Positions 22,431 through 34,713 of a DNA stretch of 64,000 bases are shown piece after piece (position 1 is the first letter of the stretch; each line of letters begins with the position of its first letter). Source of the DNA: Canna indica (taxonomy: Eukaryota > Streptophyta > Magnoliopsida > Zingiberales > Cannaceae); the NCBI GenBank assembly GCA_034359265.1, contig CP136893.1:41241501-41305500 (forward strand), given 5' to 3'. The translations under genes and the position numbers were made by a program. The notes under the pieces are model-generated. The model saw only the letters and a list, made by a program, of their open reading frames with translations, ran no database searches and was not told the origin of the DNA.

Positions 22431-23244
22431 ATGGGTGGCCATCGTAATCCGAGGGAGAAGTCAGAAAATTGGTCCAAAGATGCTACTGAAGCCTTTTTGT
22501 TTATAATTCATAATAGATAAATAGAATTTGATAATTTAAATTTTGACAAGACTGTCTGGGAAGATATTAGCACTAGACTTGAGGAAAAATGTGGCACTAG
22601 GTACCTTGTTGATAAGATTAAGGCAAAGAAACTTCGCCTTCATCGTTTGTATAAAGATTGTCAAGAATTGATTAACCACACCGGGGTCACCTGGAATCTC
22701 GATACTGGGATGATTGTGGCTGATGAAATCGTGTGGAATATCACGGTAGGTTTTTGTTAATAGAGTTATTTATTAGGTATCGTATTGGGTAACATGTTAA
22801 TATAGTAAATTTCGTGTGCAGAAAGGGGGAAGAAAAGATTATTTCAAACAGTTTAGGAATAGGCCACCTCCCAATTTACCTTTGTTGGAATTGATTTTTT
22901 AAAATCAATCTGCAACTGGTGGGATGACCCGATCATCTACAAAGGCGCTTTTGAATTCAGATGAGGAGCGTCAGTTAGAGGATCAATTTTTAAGGCAGAA
23001 TGTTCAAGGTAAGGAGCGTGTTATTGTGGAACAAGAAGGGGAAGAGGAGGACACTAGGGATACTAACGATGAAATCCCTAGACGTCCTTTTGTATCTTCA
23101 AGTTACAGTAAGAAATGAAGTAAATCATCGGTTAGATCATCTACAAAACAAGACAAGCAAAAATTGTTTGAACTTATGACTCAACACATTGCAGCCCGTC
23201 GTGCCCGAAGTGAGGCCGCATCAGCTAGTACAATCCCCAAATAA
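22431..23244 (+). pseudogene. Myb/SANT-like DNA-binding protein of PIF/Harbinger type, degenerate
   Basis: Two exons can be read, 22431-22745 and 22822-23244, joined by a 76-nt intron with GT and AG ends. The first carries a Myb/SANT-like domain (Trp at WSKDA, then KTVWEDISTRLEEKCG, KIKAKKLRLHRLYKDCQEL and TGVTWNLDTGMIVADE). The second continues with KDYFKQFRNRPPP and an acidic linker and ends in a basic helix. In-frame stops are at 22518, 22899 and 23116. Such proteins are the second product of PIF/Harbinger transposons, where they help bind the element ends; host genes of this family also exist. No DDE transposase frame is recognisable downstream. Confidence 0.7.
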
Positions 23245-24551
23245 CAAATACTGTGAACAATTCGAAAACAATATTTGTTATTTGTTTTCATGACTATGTG
23301 CACTCTTGTGTGTGCATCTTTCATTACTTGCACTTATTTTTTTTCAGCTTATATTTCAATACTTGCACTATTCTCTACTTGCACTTTTTTTCCAGCTTAT
23401 ATTTCAGTACTTGCACTGTTATGTTTGGTTTATGTTATTTTTTAGCCAGTATTAATGCAAATCCATCACATCCATCACTTAGTGATGATGATGATGATGA
23501 GTTTGCATTAATCTTTATGATGACTATTAATGGTTATGGAGAGGAATTGAAGACGATAACCAATTAATGGTTATGCGCACTTTCCACCTAAAGTCGTAAG
23601 GAAATATTGCCTATTATTATGTATTTATATGCATTGTTGTTATCAATTTGTTATTTGTTTTCCGATCTAGGGTTTTGATATTATTGCGTGGTTGTGCTTA
23701 TAATTTTTAATACCTGGTTTGGTTTGTAATTTACATTGCGTGGTTGTGCTGATTTTATCATTGCGTGGTTATGCTGATTTTATAATTGTGTGGTTATTAG
23801 ATAATGAGCAAACTTATTTTTGGTGGACTATGAATTGGAGGTGGTCACCAACTAATGGTGATACGCATTTTCCTTCATTGTCTTACATTCATAGGATGAA
23901 TTTTTTACCGTCATAATCGATGTCGTGAGGATTGTTGATGGATGAGGTAAAAAATCAAACATAGTTGATTTTTTCTTCCTATTCCATCAATGATCCTCAC
24001 AAACAATAGTGGTGACTGTAATGTGATATGTGATGATGTTTGATGGTGGTGTGATGGTGTTGTGATGAACATGTGTTGGCTTGGCTGTTGTATTCTGATG
24101 GTGTTGTGTTGGTAAATGTTGTTAGTGGTGTTTTTAAAGGTGTTTTTGTAAGCTATACTGTTGTTAGATAAAATGTTGTTCTGTAGCTTCATTTACAAGT
24201 TGCTTCATTGCTAGAGAGATTTCTTGTAAAATTACTCTTAAGTGTTGTACAATAGTGTAGTCATAATGAGTTTTTTCATGTAAAAAACTTGTTCTGTTTT
24301 AGCTGATATATGATGTACACTAACGCGTAACACCACCAACAAAAAACCATATGATGAACACTAACGTGTAACATTGCACTCACACATAATTATGTTCAGC
24401 CCTTACGAATACATCTCTTTCTCTCCCATCGGCCATCATGTTTAGTCTTACGAACTCCATAGGAGTTGACAACTTCACAATGTCAAAATGTCAAATTTTT
24501 TTAATAATAAACAAGTTAAAAACCACCATATTTAGTCCATGTCATCATACC
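23245..24551. other. Non-coding, possible remains of a Harbinger-like element
   Basis: No convincing gene. A short open stretch at about 23450-23567 (Asp-rich, after INANPSHPSL) could be the start of a destroyed transposase. Small tandem repeats lie at 23690-23790 (tgcgtggttgtgctga) and a GT-rich run at 24000-24190. A direct repeat of about 28 bp (gatg-acactaacg-gtaaca) lies near 24320-24380. The last 60 bp contain atttagtccatgtc, which resumes after the Ty3 element at 34714. Confidence 0.5.
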
Positions 24552-24556
24552 GTTTA

Positions 24557-27030
24557 TGTAATATCCTAGATATTAATTTTAGTTTTTCATCTATGTTTGT
24601 ATTTGTCAGCCTAGTGGGCTAGTCCGAGGTCGACCTGAGTCGACTCATGGTCTGGTGCAAGCTTGTGAGCTCGGATAAGTAGGAATATGAGTTATGCAAA
24701 TTTTGCTTGCGTAGATAAATTTAATTAATTTTATGTTGGGTATGCATGATTGTTTAATTATGTCGCATGTGGATGTGCATGTGTTGGATGTTTATGTGGA
24801 GCATGTGATTAATTTGGGTTTAATTAAGCTTAGTCGGGTTTGGATTCGGCTCGAGGCGGGTGCGGGTTTGATAAGAGGGTTATGGATTTCGGTTTGAGGA
24901 GGGGATTATAACCCCCCCCCCCCCCCCCCCTTTGGCTTGGGCTCCCTATTGGAGCCGCACAAGCCGCGTGGAGAGAGTAGCTGCCCAGCCAAGCCGATCC
25001 GCCCCTCTCCCCTCTTCCTCATCCTTGGAGCCGCCGCCCTCAAGCGCCAAGCCGCCGAGCCATTCCCCTCTTCTTTCCCCTCTCTTGGAAGCCAAGCCTT
25101 CTTGAAGCCGACACCTCTTTCTTCTTGATCTTGGAGCCATCGCCCCCTTGTTGAGCCGAGCCGCCCCTTTGAGGCCGGATTTGGAGGCCGCTGCTTGGAA
25201 GTTCCTCTCTATTTTTCTTCCTAATCAAGGTGGGTGGTTTTACCCCTCCTTCTCGAGTTTTCTTCGAATTCTTGAAGCTGTCCTTGAAGGCAAAGATGTT
25301 CTTGATTTGTTTTCCGACGATCTCTCAAATTCTCGCCGTTCTTTTTGTTTGTCGTGTTTGAGGATGCCCTAAACTCTTCCCCATGGGGCTCGGCAACCCT
25401 AGGATGATCCTAGGGGTGCTCGGCCAAGGGAGAAACAAGGGTGCCCTTAAGGTGTTCGATGAAATGCCTAAGTGAGAGTTCTTGTTTATCTTGAGGTCTA
25501 TATCTCGAGTTGCTTACCAATTTAGGTTCTTGTATTGTTGTTGCATGCCTTGGAACTAAATCTGTGATTTTTGGATGATGAACATGTTTTATAAAAATAA
25601 GATTGGATCTTGAAGCCATGGGTGTTCTTGATATGAGATTCTTGATCATATAACTTGATTCTTGTTTGAAGATTATCTTGATGCTTGCTAATCTTGGTTA
25701 AACAATCATGATTTGATTCTTGTGAGTTTTATCTCAATGATATAATTATGTTATGAAGGTAATTAGGGATTTACTTTCTATAAATTTTGGATTTATTTTC
25801 ATGATATTGGAGTGTTGAGACTCTTCCCAATAAGGACACCCCTAAGACACCATAGGAGTGACTTGACTTAGGTCATGTTGTGCCATATCTTTATGAATGG
25901 TGGAGAGGCTCGTTGAGGAGCCAAATTTCGGGCTAGGCTTGAAAGGTTGGATGGCTGATTCCCTGTGGAACAAGTTCGGATGGGCAAATCCCAATTGTTC
26001 CTGCGTATCTTGTGGAATAAGTTTGGATGGGCAAATTTCGATTGTTCCCAAGATTCTATATGTAAAGCGGTAAGTTCGGATGGGCGAATCCCGATTACTC
26101 CTACGTTATTCATTGGAACAAGTTCGGATGGGCAAATTTCGATTGTTCCGATTTGGCTTCGTGGAATAAGTTCGGAGGGCCAATCCTGATTATTCTCGAG
26201 ATGCTTTTAAGGAATAAGTTCGGATGGGCAAATCCCGATTATTCCTGAGATATCTTAAAGGGGCAAGTTCGGATGGGCGATTTCCGATTGTTCCTACGCA
26301 TCTCGTGGAGCAAGTTCGGATGGGCCAATCCCGATTGCTCCCGAGTTTCTTTATATTGGGATAAGTTCGGAGGGCCTACCTGATTATCCTATTATGTTTT
26401 GTTGCTTTAGGGCATGGTAGGCTTAGGCTTGTTGATCTTCACCATTTTGGTGTTGGCTGCCTACGGGCTTGTTTGCTAGTCATTTTCTTATGACCTTTCC
26501 TGCTTGAGTCAGGAGCTTTGCTTTATGCTTCATATCTGTGTTTGGTTTTTCGTGCGGGTTGGTAGAACCACTCATTGAGTTCTTTTGAACTCACCCGTTG
26601 TCGTTTTGTTTTTGTTTTGCAGAGCCTGACCGGTGAGGTGGGCTAGAGCACTTGGCGCGGCTAGAGGGCAAAGGAGCCACATGATCTCATAACAATCCTA
26701 GTTAGGGGTCGTAGTCGAGTCTGTAGTAGTTTGTCATGCACTGTGTTTTGGCATTTCGGAGTTGTAGTCCCTTAGGGACGTTTATTTCATTTATTTCGGA
26801 TTTCATTATTGGTGGTCTATTGGACTTTGATTTATTATTTCCGCATTTTTCTCTTTTTGCTAAACTTACTTCTTATGAAATTTGGTTTCGTTTTCATTTT
26901 GAATAATAAAACTCTTTACGTTCTTTCCGCTATGATTTATTGTTGTAAGTTGGCATGTACATGGTTCAGGCTACAGGGTATAGACACATATACCCTGGTC
27001 GGTCACATGACCCTGAGTTGGGACGTGACA
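24557..27030 (+). repeat. 5-prime LTR of the Tekay-like element
   Basis: 2,474 bp, starting TGTAATATCC and ending GTGACA. Relative to the 3-prime LTR it lacks about 360 bp near 25806. A run of C at 24911-24930 has replaced the A-rich half of the TATA box that is intact as TATAAAAT in the other LTR. It contains nine copies of a roughly 47-bp unit (25966-26400) and two short open stretches without meaning. Over the first 270 bp it differs from the other LTR at about a dozen positions, mostly transitions. Confidence 0.92.
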
Positions 27031-27033
27031 ATG

Positions 27034-27044
27034 TGGTATCAGAG
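27034..27044 (+). promoter_or_regulatory. Primer-binding site of the Tekay-like element (tRNA-Met)
   Basis: TGGTATCAGAG lies three bases after the LTR end and is complementary to initiator tRNA-Met. Confidence 0.85.
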
Positions 27045-27242
27045 TATGTGATTCGGTCTGACTACGACCTAGAGTTGTCACCGTATAGGGCATTGCTAGC
27101 GTGTCAGTATACTGTAGGGGTATGTTATGACATCAATGGGCTAAGTCTGCACCTAAGTGCGACTTATGGTTGAATCACTTAACGACTTAGGGTGAATTAA
27201 ATTATCTAATTTTTATATTTTCTTTCTGGTGATTCCAGATTG

Positions 27243-28440
27243 ATGGAGGCCTTTGATGCCACCAGGAGCGGTAGTGACAGCAACTCTACTGAGCGCCGAG
27301 GCTAGGGCCAAGGTCGCGGGAGACCACCGCAGGCCTGCGAGGATATGGGACAGGATCCCATGGTTGTACAGTTGCTGGCTCGAGTGGCTGAGCTGATTGA
27401 GGCGCTTCGTAGGGAGCAGGAGCTGAGGCAGCAGCCACAACCAGTACCGGCAGCACTCGCAGTACCAGAGGTGGTCCAACCAGTAGCACCGGTGGCCAGA
27501 GTCCCCAGAGCACCTTCATATGCAGATTTTATTGCATTCAGGGCATCAGAGTACACAGGGACAGATCAACGGGTAGAGGTCACTAGTTTCCTAGGAGATT
27601 GCTATGAGCTATGCAGGGAGCTTGGTTGTTCTTCTGAGACGACCGCTTGACTGATCGGGTTACAGTTGAGAGGTCCAGCCAAGGATTGGCTTCACACCTG
27701 GAGGGACCGTAGAGCAGCAGATGCACCACCCCCTACCTGGGAGGAGTTTAGAGTTGCTATGTTGGAGAAGTACCTGCCGATGAGCGTCCGGGACTGGCGG
27801 GAGAAAGAGTTCAAGCTATTGCGTCAGACAGGCAGTATGTCGATGACAGATTATGAGATGGTGTTCACTCGACTCTCGAAGTACCATCCTACCTTGATAG
27901 CCACCGAGACTGCCAAGGTCAAGAGGTTTGTCGAAGTGTTGAGGCCGCAGATTACCAAACTCATCCATTACACAGAGGACACTTCCTTTACTCGAGTTGT
28001 AGATGAGGTGCTTCGAAAGGAGGCACTAGTACCGACAGATAGGCATGATGGTCCCCAGAAGAAAAAGTTTCGGCCCCAGCCTTCGGGGGGTCGAGCCGCT
28101 CACCCTGATGGGACTTTCAGGACAATAGATCCACAATAGAGCAGAGGTCATAATAGTTCCAGAGACCATATGGGTGTAGGACCAGGGGCGTCATCTGGAG
28201 GTTCGCAGCGGAAACCTGGGCCACAGCAGTGTAACCGATGTCACAGGAAGCACTGGGGGGCTTGTCGGGGACGTTGAGAGGTATGTTTCAGCTATGGGCA
28301 AACTGGGAATTACAAAAAGGATTGTCCTAGCAAGGGCATTCAGCATCCTGATCAGACCAGAGGAAAGACACCGATGTTAGTGGGTTTCGTAGCTCAGAGG
28401 GGTCAGACTCAGGGAGGAGGCTAGCGAGCTGGTGGTTCAG
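27243..28440 (+). pseudogene. Ty3 gag polyprotein, degenerate
   Basis: One frame starts at ATG 27243 and is broken by stops at 27303-27305, 27648-27650 and 28137-28139. It contains the Retrotrans_gag capsid fold (SEYTGTDQRVEVTSFLGDC, LQLRGPAKDWLHTW, WEEFRVAMLEKYLP, DYEMVFTRLSKYHP) and a Gly/Pro/Gln-rich linker. The zinc knuckle at about 28275-28330 is damaged: it reads CFSYGQTGNYKKDC, so two of the four ligands are changed. Confidence 0.85.
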
Positions 28441-31400
28441 AGAGGCTCACTGCACAGGTGTTTGCTATGAACCAAGAGGGCGCTGAGGCATCCAGGGCAG
28501 TAGTGTTAGGTAACCTTGTTGTTGGTTATGCTATTGCATACGTCTTGTTTGATCCAGGTTCTACGCACTCTTTTGTATCTACTATATTTGCTGCTAAGTT
28601 ATCAGGGAAACCCTCTGTGCTTGATTTGCCTCTTGTGGTGTCTACGCCTACGGGCATTCTGTGATGGCAGAGACATTCTTTCGGGGCTGCGAGGTTGTCA
28701 TTTGTGGGCACTTGTTGATGGATGAATTAACACTCCTGTCGATGTTAGAGCTTGATATAATTTTGGGCATGGACTGGTTGGCAGACCATTTCGCCTCAAT
28801 GGATTGCAGGGCTAAGACTGTGACCTTCAGTAAGCCCGGATTGCCACAATTTACCTTCTAGGGTGAGGGAAGGGGAGATTTGCTGGTGTTGATTTCAGCT
28901 CTCAAGGCTCGGAAGCTACTCTGAGTGGTTGCTAGTCCTTCTTGCCCTTTGTGTCTATGACAGAGGAAGGCGGATGTGCGGCTAGGGACGTCGGGGGAAC
29001 GCCTGTGGTGTGCGGGTTCTCTGATGTGTTTCTGGAGGAGTTTCCAGGGTTGCCTCCAGAGAGGGAGATTGAGTTTTGTATTGATTTGCAGCCTGGAGTA
29101 AAACCGATCTCCATTCCGCCGTATCGAATGACACTAGCTGAGTTGAGGGAGTTGAAGTCCCAATTGCAGGAGCTGCTTGAGTTGGGTTTCATTCGCCCAA
29201 GTGTTTCACCTTGGGGTGCTCCAGTGCTCTTTGTGAAAAAGAAAGATGGGTCCATGTGGATGTGCATTGACTACCGACAATTTAATAAGGTGACAGTGAA
29301 GAATCGATACCCGCTACCCAGGATTGATGATTTATTTGACCAGCTTCAAGGGGCTCAATGGTTTTCTAAGATTGACCTGCAGTCAGGATACCATCAGTTG
29401 AGGATCTAGGACAATGATGCCCCCAAGGCTACTTTCAGGTCGAGGTATGGGCACTTTGAGTTCTTGGTGATGTCCTTCGTGATGATTAATGCACTTGCTG
29501 CATTTATGGATCTGATGAACCGACTGTTCAGGGAATATTGGATAAATTTGTGATAGTATTCATTGATGATATTTTGATATATTCCAAGAGCAAAGAGGAG
29601 TATTCTGAGCACTTGCAGATGGTTCTAGAGACTCTCCGGGAACACCGCTTGTATGTCAAATTCTTCAAGTATGAGTTCTGGCTGGAGAGTGTGGGGTTTC
29701 TTGTCCATGTGGTGTCCAGGGAAGGGGTAAAGGTGGACCCCGCAAAGATAGAAGCAATTCAGAATTGGAAGAGGTCGACTAATGTCACTAAGATCCGTAG
29801 TTTCCTAGGGTTGGCATGTTATTACAAAAAATTTATGGAGAATTTCTCCAGGATCGCAGCGCCATTGACCCGCCTGACTCATAAGAAGGTCAAGTTCGAA
29901 TGGGACAGTAAGTGCGAGGAGAGCTTTTTGAAGCTCAAGGACCGCTTGATGTTGGCACTAGTTCTAGTAGTACCCTCGGGCTCGGGAGGATTTGTTGTTT
30001 ACTGTGATGCCTCCCGAGTCGCCTTGGGTTGTGTGTTGATGCATAATAGCAGGGTGATAGCTTGTGCCTCCATGCAGTTGAAGGTTCACGAGAAGAATTA
30101 CCCGACTTATGATCTTGAGTTGGCAGTAGTGGTGTTCGCATTGAAGCTGTGGCGTCACTACCTTTATAGCGAGGCTTGTGAGATATAAATTGATCATAAG
30201 AGTCTCCAGTATTTGCTCACCCAGAAGGAGTTGAACCTGAGGCAGAGAAGATGACTTGAGCTATTGAAATTCTATGACTGCACGATCATGTACCATCCGG
30301 GGAAGGCTAACGTGGTAGCTGATGCTTTGAGCAAGAAGTCTATGGGCAGTCTAGCGCATTTGGCAGTCAAGAGGAGGTCGTTGGCTCATGATTTGGCCAT
30401 GTGTTTGGATGGCGGGACAGTCTTGTCAGTATCTGCTTCTGGTGCGCTGGTGGCTCACCTGAGGGTGTAGTCCACGTTGGTGGATATGTTATGAGCAGCG
30501 CAGGAGGAGGATGCTTTTCTATTCTCTCACTAAGGATCTGGCCAGGAGGAGCGATGCCGATAATGGGTTTAGTGTTGAGTCAGAGAGTGTTCTGAGGTTT
30601 AAGAACCGGATAGTGGTGCTAGATATGGCAGAGGTTTGCAGGCAGGTGCTAGAGATGACACATCGGTCCGCATATACTATACATCAGGGAGCCACAAAGA
30701 TGTACCGAGATCTAAGGTAGAATTATTGGTGGAAAGGTATGGAAAGAGAAGTGGCCGAGTTCATGTCTAAGTGCTTGGTGTGTCAGCAGGTTAAAGTTGA
30801 GCATTTGAAGCCGACAGGGTTGCTCCAGAACCTAGAAGTACCAGAGTGGAAATGGAAGAAGATAATCATGGATTTTGTGACAAGATTGCCAAAGTCTGGG
30901 AAGGGCAACGATTCTGTTTGGGTAGTGGTGGATCGCCTAACGAAGACGTCACATATTATACCAGTCAGGATGACCTTTTCAGCCGAGCAGTATGCAAGGT
31001 TGTTCTTGGATCAGATCATCGCTTATCATGGTGTTCCGGTTATGATCATCTCAGATCAGAGTACTCAGTTCACGGCTCGATTTTGGCAGTCTTTCCAGGA
31101 GGCATTGGGCATTCAGGTTCGGTTCAACACTACATTTCAACCTCAGACAGATGGTCAATCGGAGCAAACCATTCAGATGTTGGATGATATGCTGAGAGCA
31201 TGTGTTCTAGATTTGAAGGGTAGTTGGGAGAGACACTTACCCCTGATTGAGTTTGCCTATAATAATAGCTACCACATCAGCATTGAGATGGCCCCATTTG
31301 AGGCATTATATGGGTGGAGATGCAGGTCGTCTGTTGGTTGGTTTGAGGCAGGGGATTCCCTTATGATGGGACCTGACCTGGTGGAGGAAGCAGTAGAAAA

Positions 31401-31770
31401 AGTGAAGCTAATCAGAGAGAGAATGTTGGTAGCTCAAAGTCGCCAGAAGATGTATGTTGATGGAAAGGCCAGAGAGTTAGAGTTTGCTGAGGGGGACATG
31501 GTGTTCCTCAAGGTGTCCCCTATGAAAGGGATGGTGAGGTTTGGTAAGAAAGGGAAGCTAAGCCCTAGGTTCGTCGGGTCATTCCCCATTCTTAAGCGCA
31601 GGGGAGCTGTGGCATATGAGCTAGCTTTACCTCCTAGTATGGACCGAATGCATCTAGTGTTCTATGTGTCTATGCTGAAGAAGTACATTCGGGATGAGTC
31701 CCATGTGATTAAGCCTACCGTAGTGGAGGTGGATTCAGCAGTCTTCTATGAGGAGCTGCCAGTTTAGGTG
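28441..31770 (+). pseudogene. Ty3 pol: protease, RT, RNase H and integrase, degenerate
   Basis: The segments lie in several frames. The protease (28458-28860) reads VLFDPGSTHSF, so the active-site DSG has become DPG. The reverse transcriptase runs from about 28942, with [15 protein letters not shown], a stop at 29407-29409, a frame change near 29530, and then [12 protein letters not shown] at about 29553. RNase H has [10 protein letters not shown] and PGKANVVADALSKKS. The integrase (30739-31767) has a HHCC remnant CLVCQQVK, DFVTRLPKSG, SDQSTQF and QSEQTIQ, followed by the typical SPMKGMVRFGKKGKL and MLKKYI. At least three frameshifts and about ten stops are present. Confidence 0.88.
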
Positions 31771-31905
31771 CTCGATCGTCAGATCAGAAAAATTGAGGTC
31801 CAATGAGATTCCCTTGGTTAAGATCAGGTGGGAGCACCATTCCGGGCAGGAGGGCACCTGGGAGGTGGAGCAGGATATGAGGGAGCGTTATCCTTCGTTG
31901 TTTGA
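31771..31905 (+). pseudogene. Chromodomain-like C-terminal end of Ty3 pol
   Basis: After the integrase stop at 31765-31767 the reading continues as VLDRQIRKIEV. After a frame change it reads IPLVKIRWEHH, GTWEVEQDM and RYPSLFD, the pattern of plant chromovirus chromodomains, which direct integration to chromatin. It is broken by stops and a frameshift. Confidence 0.7.
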
Positions 31906-31959
31906 TGATCTGGTGAGTCCTTAAGTTCTTTTTTTGAAATTCGAGAATGATTTTTCTTT

Positions 31960-31972
31960 AAGGAGGGAGGAT
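31960..31972 (+). promoter_or_regulatory. Polypurine tract of the Tekay-like element
   Basis: AAGGAGGGAGGAT lies directly before the 3-prime LTR and would be the plus-strand primer. Confidence 0.85.
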
Positions 31973-34708
31973 TGTAATATCCTAGATATTAATTTTAGTT
32001 TTCCATCTATGTTTGTATTTGTCAACCTAGCGGGCTAGTCCGAGGTCGACCCGAGTCGACTCATGGTCCGGTGCGAGCTTGCGAGCTTGGGTAAGTAGGA
32101 ATATGAGTTATGCAAATTTTGCTTGCGTAGATAAATTTAATTAATTTTATGTTGGGTATGCATGATTGTTTAATTATGTCACATGTGGGTGTGCATGTGT
32201 TGGATGTTTATGTGGAGCATGGGATTAATTTGTGTTTAATTAAGCTTAGTCGGGTTAGCGGGTTTGGATTCGGCTCGAGGCGGGTGCAGGTTTGATAAGA
32301 GGGTTAGGGATTTAGGTTTGAGGAGGGGATTATAAAATCCCCCCCCCCTTTGGCTTGCGGCTCCCTATTGGAATCGCACAAGACACGTGGAGAGAGGAGC
32401 CGCCCCTCTCCCCTCTTCCTCATCCTTGGAACCGTCGCCCTCAAGCGCTGAGCCGCCGAGCCCTTCCCCTCTTCTTTCCCCTCTCTTGGAAGCCAAGCCT
32501 TCTTGAAGCCGACACCTCTTTCTTCTTGATCTTGGAGCCATCGCCCCCTTGTTGAGCCGAGCCGCCCCTTTGAGGCCGGATTTGGAGGCTGCCGCTTGGA
32601 AGTTCCTCTCTATTTTTCTTCCTAATCAAGGTGAGTGGTTTTACCCCTCCTTCTCGGGTTTTCTTCGAATTCTTGAAGCTGTCCTTGAAGGCAAAGATGT
32701 TCTTGATTTATTTTCCTATGATCTCTCAAATTCTCGCCGTTCTTTTTGTTTGCCGTGTTTGAGGATGCCTTAAACTCTCGCCCATTGGGCTCGGCAGCCC
32801 TAGGATGATCCTAGGGGTGCTCGGCCAAGGGAGAAATAAGGGTGCCCTCAAGGTGTTCGATGAAATGCCTAAGTGAGAGTTCTTATTTATCTTGAGGTCT
32901 ATACCTTAAGTTGCTTACCAATTTAGGTTCTTGTATTGTTGTTGCATGCCTTGGAATTAAATCTGTGATTTGATTCTTGTTTGAAGATTATCTTGATGCT
33001 TGGTAATCTTGGTTAAACAATCATGATTTGATTCTTGTGAGTTTTGTCTCAATGATATAATTTTGTTATGATGGTAATTAGGGATTTAATTTCTGTAAAT
33101 TTTTTATTTATTTTCATGATATGCTGAAAATTCAATGTTGCTGGAATTTCATGCTGAGATGATGAATCTGTGTTGATTTTGGAATACTTGTTGTGGCGTG
33201 TATAGTTTTATGAACATAGCCGTGTAACCTATCGTTTTAACTAGAAAATATAGTTTGGAAACATAGGATACACTCTGGAGACCAGATTCGGGTTAGATAC
33301 ATCAGTTTCGTGCATAATAATAAGCTAAAACAAAACCCTAATCTTGGTGATCTAAATTTTAGTTGTATAATTAAAATTGAGCAAATGGTCAGCATAATCT
33401 GTTATAAACCAACAAATAAAGTTATGCATGAAATGAAACCTCACGGGTTATGACATTATGGGTCTAGGAGTTGGGGTCGGGTATTGGAGTGTTGAGATGT
33501 TTCCCAATAAGGACACTCCTAAGACACCGTAGGAGAGACTTGACTTAGGTCATGTTGCGTCATATCTTTATGAATGACGGAGAGACTCGTTGAGGAGTCG
33601 GATTGCGGGCTAGGCCCGAAAGGTTGGATGCCTGATACCCAACCTGTAGAACAAGTTCGGATGGGCAAATCTCGATTGTTCTTGCGTATCTTGTGGAACA
33701 AGTTCAGATGAGCAAATCCTGATTGTTCCCAAGATTCTATATGTAAATAGGTAAGTTCAGATGAGCGAATCCCAATTACTCCTATGTTATTCATTGGAAC
33801 ATGTTCGGATGAGCAAATCCCGATTGTTCCAGTTTGACTTCGTGGAATATGTTCGGAGGCCCTATCCCGATTATTCCCGAGGTGCTTTTAAGGAATAAAT
33901 TCGGACGGGCAAATCCCGATTATTCCTGAGATATCTTAAAGGGGCAAGTTCGGATGGGCGATTTCCGATTGTTCCTACGCATCTCGTGGAGCAAGTTCGG
34001 ATGGGCCAATCCCGATTGCTCCCGAGTTTCTTTATATTTGGATAAGTTTGGAGGGCCTACCCGATTATCCTAGTATATTTTGTTGCTTTAGGGCAAGGTC
34101 ACCGCTTGGGTGTTGGCTGCCTTCGGGCAGGTGGTGGCCAGAGGGCCTGTTAGCTGGTCATTCTTTTATGACATTTTCTGCTTGAGTCAGGAGTTTTTCT
34201 TTATGCTTCATATCTGTGTTTGGTTTTTCGTGTGGATTGGTAGAACCACTCACTGAGTTCTTTTGAACTCACCCATTGTCGTTTTGTTTTTATTTTGTAG
34301 TGCCTGACCGGTGAGGTGGTCTGGAGCACTTGGCGCCGCTGGAGGGCAGAGGAGCCACATGATCTCATAGCAGTCCTAGATAGGGGTCGTAGTCGAGTCT
34401 GTAGTGGTTTGTCATGCACTTTGTTTTGGCATTTCAGAGTTGTAGTCCCTTGGGGACATTTATGTCATTTATTTCGGATTTCATTATTGGTGGTCTATTG
34501 GACTTTGATTTATTATTTCCTCACTTTTCTCTTTTTGCTAAACTTACTTCTTATGAAATCTGGTTTGGTTTTCATTTTGAATAATAAAACTCTTTACGTT
34601 CTTTTCGCTATGATTTATTGTTATAAGTTGGCATGTGCATGGTTCAGGCTGCGGGGTATAGGCACGTATACCCTGGTCGATCACTTGACCCTGAGTTGGG
34701 GCGTGACA
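31973..34708 (+). repeat. 3-prime LTR of the Tekay-like element
   Basis: 2,736 bp, TG to CA. It keeps TATAAAAT at 32331-32338 and has nine copies of the roughly 47-bp unit (33650-34075). Compared with the 5-prime LTR it lacks about 100 bp near 32970, which the third copy at 48517 retains, and it has the roughly 360 bp that the 5-prime LTR lost. The two LTRs thus carry different, independent deletions. Confidence 0.92.
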
Positions 34709-34713
34709 GTTTA

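Larger units (their letters stand above)
24557..34708 (+). mobile_element. Complete Ty3/gypsy chromovirus (Tekay-like), 10.15 kb
   Basis: Two long terminal repeats (24557-27030 and 31973-34708), both starting TG and ending CA, enclose gag, protease, reverse transcriptase, RNase H, integrase and a chromodomain-like tail. The element is flanked by the 5-bp duplication GTTTA (24552-24556 and 34709-34713). A tRNA-Met primer site follows the 5-prime LTR and a purine tract precedes the 3-prime LTR. Domain order and the long LTRs point to the Tekay/Del chromovirus group. Frameshifts, many stops and lost catalytic residues show that it is dead. Confidence 0.95.

Noticed and set aside
21074..22506. 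Ladder of overlapping open frames encoding Tyr/Leu/Phe-rich, membrane-like peptides
   Set aside because: They are the same 143-bp minisatellite read in rotating frames.
24940..25400. Open frames rich in Ala/Pro/Arg in the LTRs (also near 32355-32773)
   Set aside because: GC-rich LTR leader sequence; the frames are not conserved between the LTR copies and carry no motif.
25966..26400. CRISPR-like alternating repeat and spacer pattern
   Set aside because: The spacers are themselves related, the block lies inside an LTR present in four copies, and this is plant nuclear DNA.
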